A stretch of DNA of 64,000 nucleotides from Telmatospirillum siberiense (GCF_002845745.1 NZ_PIUM01000030.1:1-64000); one strand, 5' to 3'; positions 29,079-38,571 are shown, counted from the first letter of the stretch. Notes: generated by a model from the letters alone, not told the origin. A program made the numbers and translations.

Positions 29079-29135
29079 TCGCTGAACAATGGCGGTACGC
29101 CGATCGCAAAGCCAGTACCCAAACCGAGGTGCCGC

Positions 29136-31607
29136 ATGACAGGTTTCGCGAAGGCGTTTCACCTGTTACTCGAACGATTGAGCAAACGTTCCGATAGCGA
29201 ACATGAGCAGGCGCTGATCCGCGTAGCGCTCGTCGGCGGTCTGTATCTCTATTTCCGATTGGTCGATGGAGCCCTTCCGATCCCGGGCATCGATCTCGAT
29301 GCTCCCAGTTGGATTTTCGGCTTCTACGAGTTTCTGTCGATTGGCTACGTCCTGTGGATCCTTGCCAGCCCTGCGCGGAATCCCTTGCGGCGTTTCCTGG
29401 CCATGTCGACGGATTTCGGCATGATTTCCGTGAATATATTTCTTGGCGGAGAAGCCGGCACGGCCCTCTACCCCCTTTATTTGTGGGTTATTCTCGGCAA
29501 TGGCTTTCGCTTTGGTCTGAAATATCTTTTGATTTCCGCGGCGATGGGCGTCGGCGGGTTCACCCTGATCATCGCTTTCACCTCGCCATGGAAAGATCAT
29601 CCGGCGTTGTCATTCGGCTTGCTGGGCGGTCTGGTGGCTATTCCGGGCTATGCGGCATCGCTCATTCGCAAGTTGACGGAAGCCAAGGCGCAAGCGGAGG
29701 CGGCGAGTCGCGCGAAAAGTCGTTTCCTGGCAATTATCAGCCATGAACTGAGGACACCGTTGAATGCGATCATCGGCATGTCCGATCTCTTGTTCCGGAC
29801 CAGGCTGGACGACGATCAGTTCGACATGGCTCGCACCACCTATCTGTCCGGACAGGCTTTGCTTTCCCTGATCGATTCCGTTCTGGATTTTTCGCGGATC
29901 GAGGCCGGCAAGACCGTGATCGTCCGCGAGACCATCGATCTGCATCGCAATCTGGTCGAATTGGTTGCGGTTCTGCGTCATCAGGCGACCGAAAAGGGCT
30001 TGTCTCTGCTGGTCTTCCTTGGATCTGACGTTCCTCCGGTGCTTCAGGCCGACTGGCCCCATATCCGACAGATCTTGACCAACCTTCTGGTCAATGCCGT
30101 CAAATTCACCGACAGCGGCCGCATCATGCTGCGGGTGCAGGTCCGTCCTTCGTTATCGGGGGACAGGCTGTTCTTCGAAGTGGAGGATACCGGTATCGGT
30201 ATCGCCGAAGAAAAGCTCGAGGTGATCTTCGACGCTTTCGCCCAGGCCGAGGATACGATGAACCGCCGGTTTGGCGGAGCGGGTTTGGGATTGGCCATTT
30301 CCCGGCAACTGACCGAATTGATGGGAGGTGCCCTGGCGGTGGAAAGCAGGGTGGGCGAAGGCAGCCGTTTTTCCTTTGATCTACCGCTTATGCCGGTCGC
30401 TTACGAACCGGTTCTGCCGTTTCCCTTGCATGTGATCGCCTTCTGCAAAGACCGTGCGATAGCCTCACGCGTCAGTGGGCTGGTAGAGCGGGTCAGCTTC
30501 CCCGCCGCCGCGAGTCAGGTCAAGGCGGCTCTGGCCACGGCGAGTATCCGCAAGCAGACGGCTTTGCTGCTGGACGAGACAGAGGGGCGCGAGGTGGAAG
30601 ATCTTATCGCGACAGCGCATATCCAGGGCGTCCCTATCCTGGTCGTCGGTGATCCCACTGGTCGTTTGACCGGCGCATTGGTTTCCATCAACGCCGATGC
30701 GGCGGAGCCGGTGTTGATCAACGCCTTGCGTGCCTGCCGGATTTTCGCGGGACGGGGGTTCTACGTCGATGAGGGGATTCCGGGGGCCGCCGAAATGTCA
30801 CGTCGGGTGCTCATCGCCGAGGATAACCGGGTGAACATCAAAGTGATCCGCATGATTCTCGAAAAGGCGGGGCATCAGGTAACCATCGTGGAAACCGGCG
30901 ATGCGTTGCTGGATGCGATGGCCGAGGGGGCTTGGGATATCGTGGTGGCCGATGTCAATATGCCTGGCATTCCGTTGACCGAGGTCGTCAAACTGCATCG
31001 GATGGCGACGCCGCATTTGCCTGCTTTACCCATTGTCGCCCTGAGTGCGGATGCGACTATCGAGACGCGTCGCGAATGCGAGGCGGCGGGTATTGATGAC
31101 TACCTGACCAAGCCGGTGGTGGCGGGGCTTCTGCTTTCGACGATAGACCGGCTGACTCGTGACGCCTTTCCGTTGGGCGAAGTCGGAGAGCTTGCCAACG
31201 TGTCTGATCTGACCAGACACCCGTCCTATTCCGGCCCGGACGATCTGCCGGTCGACTGGCCGACCATCGATGCGCTGGTGGAACTGGGGGACCGGCAGTT
31301 GGTGCGCGAACTGTCTGCGGATTTCATCGAAGATGCTTCGAATCTGATCGATGCCATGGAGCGTTCCGCCGCCAGTGGCGACAATTTGCAGTTTCGAGCC
31401 GATTGTCATGCCTTGCGAAGTTGCGCCGCCAACGTCGGTGCCCGGGGGGTTACCCGCCTTTGCCAGGATAGTGTTTACAAAACGGGGGATTTTACCCGCG
31501 TCGGACCATCCTTTTGTGTTCGCGCGCGGGAAGAGTTAACGATTTTCCGTAGGGAGATGGCGCATTATCTCGAACAAAATACGCCATCCGCCCAACGGCT
31601 TTGCTGA
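29136..31607 (+). CDS. rpfC: RpfC-like hybrid sensor histidine kinase
   Basis: An 823-residue DSF-type sensor. The N-terminal cytoplasmic segment (RLSKRSDSEHEQALIRV) and five-helix membrane region (about 28-180) strongly resemble Xanthomonas RpfC, including SPLY-like TALYPLYLW, GNGFRFG and LLGGLVAIPGY. Then come HisKA (ISHELRTPLN, H203), HATPase (NLLVNAVKF, DTGIGI, GGAGLGLAIS), an extra degenerate receiver-like segment (about 430-545), a true receiver (RVLIAEDN, VVADVNMPG with D606, YLTKPVVAG) and a C-terminal Hpt domain (CHALRSCAANVGA, H758). It is convergent with the RpfF-like gene. It is predicted to sense cis-2-unsaturated fatty acids and pass phosphate to the RpfG-like receiver nearby. 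Confidence 0.85.
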   Translation: MTGFAKAFHLLLERLSKRSDSEHEQALIRVALVGGLYLYFRLVDGALPIPGIDLDAPSWIFGFYEFLSIGYVLWILASPARNPLRRFLAMSTDFGMISVNIFLGGEAGTALYPLYLWVILGNGFRFGLKYLLISAAMGVGGFTLIIAFTSPWKDHPALSFGLLGGLVAIPGYAASLIRKLTEAKAQAEAASRAKSRFLAIISHELRTPLNAIIGMSDLLFRTRLDDDQFDMARTTYLSGQALLSLIDSVLDFSRIEAGKTVIVRETIDLHRNLVELVAVLRHQATEKGLSLLVFLGSDVPPVLQADWPHIRQILTNLLVNAVKFTDSGRIMLRVQVRPSLSGDRLFFEVEDTGIGIAEEKLEVIFDAFAQAEDTMNRRFGGAGLGLAISRQLTELMGGALAVESRVGEGSRFSFDLPLMPVAYEPVLPFPLHVIAFCKDRAIASRVSGLVERVSFPAAASQVKAALATASIRKQTALLLDETEGREVEDLIATAHIQGVPILVVGDPTGRLTGALVSINADAAEPVLINALRACRIFAGRGFYVDEGIPGAAEMSRRVLIAEDNRVNIKVIRMILEKAGHQVTIVETGDALLDAMAEGAWDIVVADVNMPGIPLTEVVKLHRMATPHLPALPIVALSADATIETRRECEAAGIDDYLTKPVVAGLLLSTIDRLTRDAFPLGEVGELANVSDLTRHPSYSGPDDLPVDWPTIDALVELGDRQLVRELSADFIEDASNLIDAMERSAASGDNLQFRADCHALRSCAANVGARGVTRLCQDSVYKTGDFTRVGPSFCVRAREELTIFRREMAHYLEQNTPSAQRLC

Positions 31608-31661
31608 CTCATTGAAACGAGGCGGTGCACCAGGTCTCATCCAGCGGAAAGGTCTAGCATA

Positions 31662-32618
31662 TTAGGCGCTGGCCCGGTGGGTTTCGTCCTCTACGATATC
31701 GGTGCGCGCGACGCGTCTCTCCTGCGCGGCTACCAGGTGCTGCATCTTGCGCAAATCGCGCGGATCCAGGGTCAATGCCGTCTCAACCCAAAGATCGGTG
31801 ATATTCATCATCTCCTCCAACGTCACCGGGGAGACCATGTCGCGCACTTTGGCGATGGCCATTCTTGATTTCGAAGCCCTTCTGTGCTGTTCGATGTAGC
31901 GAGATACCGCGAGTGTGCCGGCCCCATCCTCGGCGAGGACGTCGACAATCCCCATGTCGTACATATCCTGGGCCGAATAAAGTTGCCCGCTGGTCATCAG
32001 GCGTTCGGCGCGAGCCCCGTCCAATCGGCGCGAAAGGAAGCTGTATGCGCCCATGCCCGGGAAGAGGTTGAAAAGAATTTCCGGAAGCCCGAACTTCGCG
32101 CTTTTCTCGGCGATGATGACATCATGAGCCAGTGCGACCTCGAAACCGCCGCCCAACGCGTCGCCCTGGACCAGGGCAATCGTGCAAATAGGCAAATTCA
32201 TGCGGCTGGCACGCCGATGCTGCACGTGAATGCAACTGTGCGCATAATGGCGCAGGCCTTCCCGGTCGCCTATTTTGATCATTTCCTGGAACCGGGTGAG
32301 GTCACCCCCCAAGTTATAGATTCCCGCAAGGCGGGAGGCGAGAATCATGTACTGTATTGGTGAGTGTTCCGAGGAAAGGTGGGACTTTTCGACGGCATCG
32401 AGCACTGCGGCGAGATCGCGGAGCAATCCGAGGGTGAAACTCGGACGGCCCGCCGGTTTCATATATTGCCAAAGGATCTTTTCCTCCGCTTCGTAGCAAA
32501 CGTCCAACTCCGGCAAATCGGAGATGGAGGTTAGCCATGATCCGCTGTCCTGTTGTCCGGACGTTTGATCGAGAGCAGTCTGATAGTTGATGACTTGGGA
32601 ACGAGCGTGGTTTTGCAT
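31662..32618 (-). CDS. rpfF: RpfF-like DSF synthase (crotonase fold)
   Basis: A 318-residue crotonase-family protein matching RpfF rather than ordinary enoyl-CoA hydratases. It has NLGGDLTRFQEMI, IALVQGDALGGGFEVAL, LPEILFNLFPGMGAYSF and LEEMMNITDLWV near the end. The two catalytic glutamates known in Xanthomonas RpfF (E141 and E161) appear as E160 and E180 with the same 20-residue spacing. RpfF dehydrates 3-hydroxyacyl-ACP and releases the cis-2-unsaturated acid by thioesterase action. An N-terminal extension of about 19 residues (Gln and Ser rich) is unusual. The ribosome binding site is GAGAGG, seven bases before ATG. It is divergent from the RpfG-like gene. Confidence 0.88.
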   Translation of the reverse strand: MQNHARSQVINYQTALDQTSGQQDSGSWLTSISDLPELDVCYEAEEKILWQYMKPAGRPSFTLGLLRDLAAVLDAVEKSHLSSEHSPIQYMILASRLAGIYNLGGDLTRFQEMIKIGDREGLRHYAHSCIHVQHRRASRMNLPICTIALVQGDALGGGFEVALAHDVIIAEKSAKFGLPEILFNLFPGMGAYSFLSRRLDGARAERLMTSGQLYSAQDMYDMGIVDVLAEDGAGTLAVSRYIEQHRRASKSRMAIAKVRDMVSPVTLEEMMNITDLWVETALTLDPRDLRKMQHLVAAQERRVARTDIVEDETHRASA

Positions 32619-32812
32619 TGTTGCCTCTCAATGACGATATTTGACGTGTGATGAAAGGATGCGTTTTTGCAGCATCGGTGAGTGTTTTTGGGGAAGTCCA
32701 TCCATTGCTGCATTGCATAAAATAGCATAGAATTAACATTCATAAGTATAAAAACGAGTTATTCATTTTTATTTAAAATAAAATTTGAACAATATGCGGT
32801 TGGGGGTCGGTT
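32619..32812. promoter_or_regulatory. AT-rich divergent promoter region of the rpf-like module
   Basis: These 194 bases between rpfF and the RpfG-like gene are far richer in A and T than the surrounding genes, chiefly from 32700 to 32795. Both genes must start here, so co-regulation is likely. I cannot assign promoter boxes with confidence. The RpfG-like gene uses a TTG at 32813 behind GGGGG at 32802-32806. Confidence 0.5.
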
Positions 32813-34951
32813 TTGTCATTTATAGTTGTTGTTGATGATCGTGCCACAAATCGAAATATACTGTGTCGTCTGGCGAGGTCATTAGAGGCGGGGGCTGAGG
32901 CCGTAGCGTTCGATCGTCCGGCATTGGCTCTGGCGGCCATGAGGGAACGGCTGCCGGATCTGATCATTACCGATTTCAATATGCCGGAGATGGATGGCGC
33001 GGAGTTCGTGACGCGATGCCGCCGCGATCTCGCCGATCCGGAAATTCCGATCGTCGTCATCACCGCCTATGAGGATCGGGATTTTCGGTACCGGGCTCTT
33101 GAAGCCGGAGCCACCGACTTTCTGCTTTCTCCGATAGATCACCGGGAATTCCGGACGCGGACGGGCAATCTTCTGACGATCGGCCGTCAACGCCGGATCA
33201 TTCGCCAGCGTGCCACCTTGCTCGAACGTGAACTTGACGAGGCCTTGCGTCAGCAGGCCGAGGCGTTGCGGCGCAGCGAGATGAAGTTGCGGCGTCTGAT
33301 CGATACGGTTCCCGCTCTTATCGTCACCAGCGACGGCGAGGGGCGCTGTCTGATGGTCAACAGTTACCGCAATCTTCTGGCGTCGGGCCCGGACGTGCAG
33401 AACGGCACCGTCGAAGGCCTATTTGGGTCCGACTATTGGCGTCGTCACGCGCCGCTGGATCGGCGCGTGCTGGAGACGGGGCAAATGCAGCCCCCCTTTG
33501 AGGAATATCTATCGGACGCTTTCGGCCACGAACGTGTCTTTTTGACCTCAAAGACGCCATTGTTCGCCAACGACGGTCGAATCGACGCCGTGGTTACCGT
33601 CTCCCTCGACGTCACCGACCGTAAGGAGGCGGAGGATTGCCTGGTCTATCCGGCGGATTACGACCATGTGAGCGGCCTGCCCAACCGCCGGATGGCGATC
33701 GATCGCCTGTCGCAAGAGATGGTGCGTGCCCTTCCCGATGAGACCCGGGTCGCCCTGCTTTATGTCGATCTCGATAGCTTCAAAAAGGTGAACGACCTTG
33801 TCGGCCGCGCTGTGGGCGATCGTCTACTGGTCAATGCCGCGGCACGCTTATCCGATTGCGTGGGAACCGCTGATACGGTCGCCAGGCTGTCCGGCGACGA
33901 ATTCCTGGCCATATTGCCGGATTGTAAGCGCGATCATCCGTTGGACGCGGTGGCCCACCGGATGATTGATGCGCTGGACAGGCCCTTTTTAATCGATGGT
34001 GAGGAATTTCATATCGGCGCCAGCGTCGGTATATCGATATTTCCCGAAAACGGTTCGGCGCCCGAGGACTTGATTCAGCATGCGAAAGCGGCGATGTATC
34101 GGGCAAAAGCCGCCGGCGGCGCATGCTATCGCTTCTTCTCCGAAGAAATGACCGAGAGCGCCGCGCGCCGGGTCGAAATGGAGGCGTTGCTTCAGCACGC
34201 CTTGGAGCGCCAGGAGTTCCACTTGGCCTACCAGCCCATCGCCGACGTCCGGACGGGCGATGTCATCGGAATGGAGGCGCTGCTGCGGTGGAACAGCCGT
34301 GAATTGGGCACCGTGCCGCCGGACTCCTTCATTCCGCTGGCCGAGGAAACCGGGCTGATTGTCCCCATCGGCCGATGGGCCCTCAAAGCCGCCTGCCGTC
34401 AAGCCGCCGACTGGCAGCGCGCGTCAGGGAAAGCCGTGACCATCGCGGTCAACGTTTCCTATCGTCAATTCGTGGGGAACGATTTTGTCGCGGAGACCGC
34501 CGCGGCATTGGCCGAAACCGGGCTGCCCCCAGAGACCCTGGTGCTGGAAATTACCGAACGGCTGCTCATGCGGGATGTCCGTCACGCCCTCGATGCCCTT
34601 GATCGCCTGCGAAAAATGGGAGTCCGGCTGGCTCTGGACGATTTTGGCTCCGGCTATGCGTCCATCATGTATTTGAAGCGTTTCCCCTTCAACGCCCTGA
34701 AGATCGACAAGGCTTTCATCGCCGATGCGCCGGACAATCCCGATGGCGGAGCGCTCGTCTCGGCGATCATCGGCATGGCCCAGAGCCTCGGTCTGGAAAT
34801 CGTTGGAGAAGGTGTGGAGACGAAGGCCCAACTGGATTTTCTCAAAATCCATGGTTGTCATCATTATCAGGGGTATCTGATCAGCCGTCCGTCGGAAGCG
34901 GAGGCCTTCGAACGTCTGATGGCGAACGGGCGCGCGGCCGAATCACCCTGA
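32813..34951 (+). CDS. RpfG-like receiver fused to PAS-GGDEF-EAL
   Basis: A 712-residue response regulator. The receiver (1-125) resembles RpfG ([21 protein letters not shown] with D54, [14 protein letters not shown]). The usual Lys after beta-5 is replaced by Ser106. A helix (about 130-165) and a PAS domain (about 165-275) follow. The GGDEF domain has SGDEF near 361-365, a variant that may still be active. The EAL domain is complete: GMEALLRW (EAL near 487-490), [34 protein letters not shown] and HHYQGYLIS. In known DSF systems RpfG carries HD-GYP, so here the output is EAL-type hydrolysis, GGDEF synthesis or both. Its stop overlaps the convergent ROK-kinase gene by 9 bases. Confidence 0.85.
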   Translation: MSFIVVVDDRATNRNILCRLARSLEAGAEAVAFDRPALALAAMRERLPDLIITDFNMPEMDGAEFVTRCRRDLADPEIPIVVITAYEDRDFRYRALEAGATDFLLSPIDHREFRTRTGNLLTIGRQRRIIRQRATLLERELDEALRQQAEALRRSEMKLRRLIDTVPALIVTSDGEGRCLMVNSYRNLLASGPDVQNGTVEGLFGSDYWRRHAPLDRRVLETGQMQPPFEEYLSDAFGHERVFLTSKTPLFANDGRIDAVVTVSLDVTDRKEAEDCLVYPADYDHVSGLPNRRMAIDRLSQEMVRALPDETRVALLYVDLDSFKKVNDLVGRAVGDRLLVNAAARLSDCVGTADTVARLSGDEFLAILPDCKRDHPLDAVAHRMIDALDRPFLIDGEEFHIGASVGISIFPENGSAPEDLIQHAKAAMYRAKAAGGACYRFFSEEMTESAARRVEMEALLQHALERQEFHLAYQPIADVRTGDVIGMEALLRWNSRELGTVPPDSFIPLAEETGLIVPIGRWALKAACRQAADWQRASGKAVTIAVNVSYRQFVGNDFVAETAAALAETGLPPETLVLEITERLLMRDVRHALDALDRLRKMGVRLALDDFGSGYASIMYLKRFPFNALKIDKAFIADAPDNPDGGALVSAIIGMAQSLGLEIVGEGVETKAQLDFLKIHGCHHYQGYLISRPSEAEAFERLMANGRAAESP

Positions 34952-36796
34952 TGGAGGCGGGTCTTCTTGCTGGGGCGCCAGGGGCAGGGTGATGCTGAAG
35001 ACCGATCCACGACCGAGGCGCGAAGCCACCCAGACATTCTGGCCGAGAAGATGGGCCGTCCTCTGGACGATCGAAAGACCCAGGCCCAGACCCTTCGTCT
35101 TGTCGCGCGACGGATTGTCCAACTGGTAGAAGTCTTCGAAAATCATCTGCAGCTTGTCGGTCGGGATGCCGGGACCGGTATCGTATACCTGGATGAGGAG
35201 ACGGTTGCCCCTCCGGCGACAGCCGATCAGAATTCCTCCCTTCTGCGTGTAGCGGAAGGCATTGTGCACCAGATTCCGGCACATGCGTTTGGCGAGGACG
35301 CGGTCTGTTTCGACCAGGGCCCCGATCGCATGGGTGCGAAAGCTCAAACCCCGTTCGTCGGCCAGGTTGCGGTATTCGTCGGCCAGTTCGTGCAAGATCT
35401 CGGTCACCGGAAAAACCGTGACATGGGATGAAACCATGCCGGCTTCGAACGCGGAAATATCGAGCAGCGCCTTGAGCAATTCCTCACCGGCCATCATCGA
35501 ATTATGCAGCAGCGAGAGCGCCGTCCTGGCGCGTGGTTCGAGATTGCTCATCTCAAGAACCTGTAGATAGAGATTCATCGCCTGGAAGGGTTGCCGCAGG
35601 TCGTGGCTGGCGGCGGCCAGGAAGCGAGATTTGGCGGCGTCCGCCAAGGCGGCTTCGGTCTTGGCGACCATCAATTCCCGCTGGGTCAACAACAGGTTGA
35701 TTTCCATCTGGGAAAGGCTGTCCGTCTCGGGGCGGGGGCTTTCCGCCTCTCCCTCTCCGCGAAGCGGAGGCAGCGGTCGTTCCGGCAGCGGTGGCGTATC
35801 CGGATCCGGAGGGTCGCGGGTCAACCAGATAGTCTCGGGGATCGGGTCGCAATCTTGCGCAACCGATGGTTCTGTCGTGACCGCAAATCCGCTTTCCGGC
35901 TCGCCTCCCGGTGCCGGCCAGAGCCATGCGGCTCCCCGGACTCCGCTTGAATCGCCATGTTTGGGGGGGCGAAGACTGGTGTGGACGGTATCGGAAAAGA
36001 CCCACTGCCCCCAGAGCCTTGGAACGGTTTCGTAAAGGCGGGCGATGTTGGACATCCCCCCTCCGAGCACGATGACGTGGGGGTCGATGATATTGATGAC
36101 ATGGGCCAGCGCGCGGGCAAGACGCTGTTCATAGCGTGCCAGGCTGACCTCGGTCTGGGCATCGCCGGCGGCCAAAATGTCCCGGGCGGAAAGACCGCGT
36201 CCGTCGTCGCGGGAGAAAGCGGGGCCGGACAGGAAGGTTTCGATGCAGCCCGCGCGCCCGCAATAGCAAGTGGGCCCGGGACGCTCTCCGTCCGTGGGCC
36301 ATGGCAGCGGATTGTGGCCCCATTCCCCGGCGATGGTGTTGGGGCCGGACAGCAACCGGCCGTTGATAACGATGCCGCCGCCCACGCCGGTGCCGAGGAT
36401 GACGCCGAAAACCACAGGGGCGCCTTTGGCGGAGCCATCCGTGGCTTCGGAGAGGGCGAAGCAATCGGCATCGTTGGCCAGGCGGATGGGACGCTTCAGG
36501 ACGTCGGCCAGATCGCGGTCGAGCGGACGGCCGATCAGACAGGTGGAATTGGCGTTTTTGACCAGTCCGGTGGCCTGTGATAGAGCGCCCGGGATGCCGA
36601 CGCCGACTGATGCCCCCTCTCCCAGCCGGGCCTCCATGTCCTCGACCAGCGAACGGATCGCGGACAACGTGCCGTGATAGTCGCCGGCAGGGGTCGAAAC
36701 GCGGAGACGGAGGTTTTCCCGACCATGGGCATCGATTGCCAGCCCCTCGATCTTCGTTCCTCCGAGATCGATGCCGATTCGCCAGTTCTTATTCAC
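34943..36796 (-). CDS. ROK sugar kinase fused to a histidine kinase
   Basis: A 617-residue fusion. Residues 1-about 300 are a full ROK kinase ([38 protein letters not shown], and the zinc cluster [10 protein letters not shown] near 177), of the fructokinase or glucokinase type. A Pro-rich linker of about 80 residues joins a complete histidine kinase: [11 protein letters not shown] with H398, [17 protein letters not shown] and GLGLGLSIV. No membrane helix is seen, so it is a soluble kinase that could sense a sugar or sugar phosphate. GTG at 36796 fits the ROK start and overlaps the stop of the upstream gene (GTGAATAA). An earlier ATG at 36856 would add a segment without ROK character. Confidence 0.82.
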   Translation of the reverse strand: MNKNWRIGIDLGGTKIEGLAIDAHGRENLRLRVSTPAGDYHGTLSAIRSLVEDMEARLGEGASVGVGIPGALSQATGLVKNANSTCLIGRPLDRDLADVLKRPIRLANDADCFALSEATDGSAKGAPVVFGVILGTGVGGGIVINGRLLSGPNTIAGEWGHNPLPWPTDGERPGPTCYCGRAGCIETFLSGPAFSRDDGRGLSARDILAAGDAQTEVSLARYEQRLARALAHVINIIDPHVIVLGGGMSNIARLYETVPRLWGQWVFSDTVHTSLRPPKHGDSSGVRGAAWLWPAPGGEPESGFAVTTEPSVAQDCDPIPETIWLTRDPPDPDTPPLPERPLPPLRGEGEAESPRPETDSLSQMEINLLLTQRELMVAKTEAALADAAKSRFLAAASHDLRQPFQAMNLYLQVLEMSNLEPRARTALSLLHNSMMAGEELLKALLDISAFEAGMVSSHVTVFPVTEILHELADEYRNLADERGLSFRTHAIGALVETDRVLAKRMCRNLVHNAFRYTQKGGILIGCRRRGNRLLIQVYDTGPGIPTDKLQMIFEDFYQLDNPSRDKTKGLGLGLSIVQRTAHLLGQNVWVASRLGRGSVFSITLPLAPQQEDPPPSG

Positions 36797-37793
36797 TTGC
36801 TGCCCATGATTCCCTAGACGCGTCCGGCGGCTCGAATGCGGCGACGATCGGGGCATGGTAACTGTCGGGAGGCCGGTGTACCAGTGCGGGCGACATCAAT
36901 TCATCACCCAGAGCCTCGTTATGCGCTTCGGTCGCCACATACCAGCCGAGGAGCGAGCGCGACACGAGAATGTGATCCAGCATGAGGGGGCGTCCGTGAT
37001 GAATGGCCGAGTAGCGCCGGCTTTCGGGAAGGCTGCGATCGATTGGCACCAGGGTGCGCATGGCCAGATGCCCGTTGCCGGTGTCTTCCTCGTCGCCCCG
37101 GATGGCACGGACCGGGACCTCGCTGTCCCGTGCGTTGAAGTCGCCGCAAACCGCGATCAAAGCCTGAGGGTCCTCATCGAAGATCTCATCGATCAAAAGT
37201 CGCGCCTCCAAGGCCTGACCGGCTTGTTTGACCGCGGCCAGGAAGAATCCCTGCGCCCATCCTCCGACGCTTTTCCAGACGCCGTGATCCTTTTGCCCGG
37301 CGACGAAGGCGGCACGGGGCGCGCGCAAATGCAGATTGAGGACATGCAGATGGCACTGTCCCGCGTCGATTCTGACATAGAGCAACGGCCGATCCCACTC
37401 AACGGCGATCCCCTCGCCTCCGAAGACGGGAGAATATTGGGGGGGAGAGACCAGATCGTGCCAAAGCTGACGGTGCCGGCCGATGGGCCAGCGGGACAAA
37501 ACGATCAGGTTGTGGCGATCCGAAGGTCGTTTCCCGGCGCGATTGGTGCTGACGGTTCTGTGAAAATCGGCGTAAGGAGTGCCCTCAAGCAGCTGGTCAA
37601 GAGCGCCGAGGTCGCGAGGGCCGCGACGGCTGACGGCGCGGGCGTTGACCTCCTGGAGGCAGAGAACGTCGGCGCGCAGTCTTGCCAACTGGGGGCGCAG
37701 AATGGCCAGGCGATCCGGAAAATCGCTTTCGCAGCACGGCCGGTCGTCGAGGCTTTCAAGATTGAAAGTAGCGATCTTCAGCCTGGAGGTCAT
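36789..37793 (-). CDS. Endonuclease/exonuclease/phosphatase family protein
   Basis: A 334-residue EEP-fold hydrolase. It opens LKIATFNLESLDD, continues with LCLQEVNARAV, and has AVCGDFNARDSE and MLDHILVSRSL. These are the metal and catalytic positions of the DNase I/EEP fold. The substrate is unknown; the family includes nucleases, sphingomyelinases and phosphoinositide phosphatases. The ATG at 37793 is preceded by GGGAGGGGAT, an excellent ribosome binding site. The ROK-histidine kinase gene starts inside its 3' end, so the two are translationally coupled. Confidence 0.85.
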   Translation of the reverse strand: MTSRLKIATFNLESLDDRPCCESDFPDRLAILRPQLARLRADVLCLQEVNARAVSRRGPRDLGALDQLLEGTPYADFHRTVSTNRAGKRPSDRHNLIVLSRWPIGRHRQLWHDLVSPPQYSPVFGGEGIAVEWDRPLLYVRIDAGQCHLHVLNLHLRAPRAAFVAGQKDHGVWKSVGGWAQGFFLAAVKQAGQALEARLLIDEIFDEDPQALIAVCGDFNARDSEVPVRAIRGDEEDTGNGHLAMRTLVPIDRSLPESRRYSAIHHGRPLMLDHILVSRSLLGWYVATEAHNEALGDELMSPALVHRPPDSYHAPIVAAFEPPDASRESWAASE

Positions 37794-38059
37794 CTGATCC
37801 CCTCCCGCATGGCGCTCAGTATTCCACCATTCTGGCGCCAATCGGTTCTTTTGGCCAGAAGAAGGGCGTTCAAGGACTTCCTGGATGTTGCTGGCAAACA
37901 GCGAACTAGTGTATGGGGAAGCGCCGATGTGTCTGACAGGTGCGGCTGTTCCGGTCTTCTCCGCCGGATCAACGGTTCTGCACAGGGATGGCGGGGTTGC
38001 GCGACCTGTTTCAGGAAGGGCGACGGGGATTTTTTCAACAAGGTGCGGGGGCGCCCGGA

Positions 38060-38497
38060 ATGTCTTTGATTCGCTGGCAGGACACGTTCACCATCGGTGT
38101 GGCCGACATCGATGCCGATCATCAGGTTCTGATCAGCTTGCTCAACCAACTCTCCGAAACACGTGAAGAAGGGCAGTCGCGGGATGTCGTCGGCAGCGTT
38201 TTTAATGTTCTGATCGAATACACAATCAAACATTTCGCTCGTGAAGAGCGGTTGATGGAATTATGCGGCTTTTCCGGTTTGGCAGAGCATCGCCAGCAAC
38301 ATCAACGAATTGCCGAGCGTGTACAAAAATATCAGCGGCAATATGAGGCCGGTTGTCACACGGCGGTAGACGAATTGTTGGATTTCCTGAACAATTGGCT
38401 TGTCGAACACATCATCGGCGAAGACACTCACATCAGATCGTGGGTGGAGGGGGCTTGTATCGCCCCCAGGGAATTGGCGCCAGCCGTTCAGGAGTGA
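38060..38497 (+). CDS. Bacteriohemerythrin
   Basis: A 145-residue single-domain O2-binding di-iron protein beginning MSLIRWQDTFTIGV. Ligands occur in DADHQVL, KHFAREE, HRQQH and HIIGEDTH. The frame stays open upstream to 37940, but that extension is not hemerythrin-like. It is a second hemerythrin in this window. Such proteins are abundant in microaerobic and magnetotactic bacteria, where they are thought to store or deliver O2. CheZ follows 74 bases later. Confidence 0.9.
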   Translation: MSLIRWQDTFTIGVADIDADHQVLISLLNQLSETREEGQSRDVVGSVFNVLIEYTIKHFAREERLMELCGFSGLAEHRQQHQRIAERVQKYQRQYEAGCHTAVDELLDFLNNWLVEHIIGEDTHIRSWVEGACIAPRELAPAVQE

Positions 38498-38571
38498 GCC
38501 GACTTTGAAGGTCGGCATTCCGGTGGAGCTAGGCCGTTTCCGTTTGTTACTTGTCATGAGGGACCGGCAAG

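Noticed and set aside
31662-32618. Ordinary enoyl-CoA hydratase of fatty acid breakdown
   Set aside because: Motifs and the two-glutamate spacing match RpfF and the neighbours are RpfC- and RpfG-like.
36797-36856. Upstream ATG start for the ROK-histidine kinase
   Set aside because: The added residues lack ROK character and overlap the EEP gene; the GTG at 36796 sits directly before the ROK start.
37940-38059. Longer N-terminus of the bacteriohemerythrin
   Set aside because: No hemerythrin homology and poor codon character; MSLIRWQD is the standard domain start.
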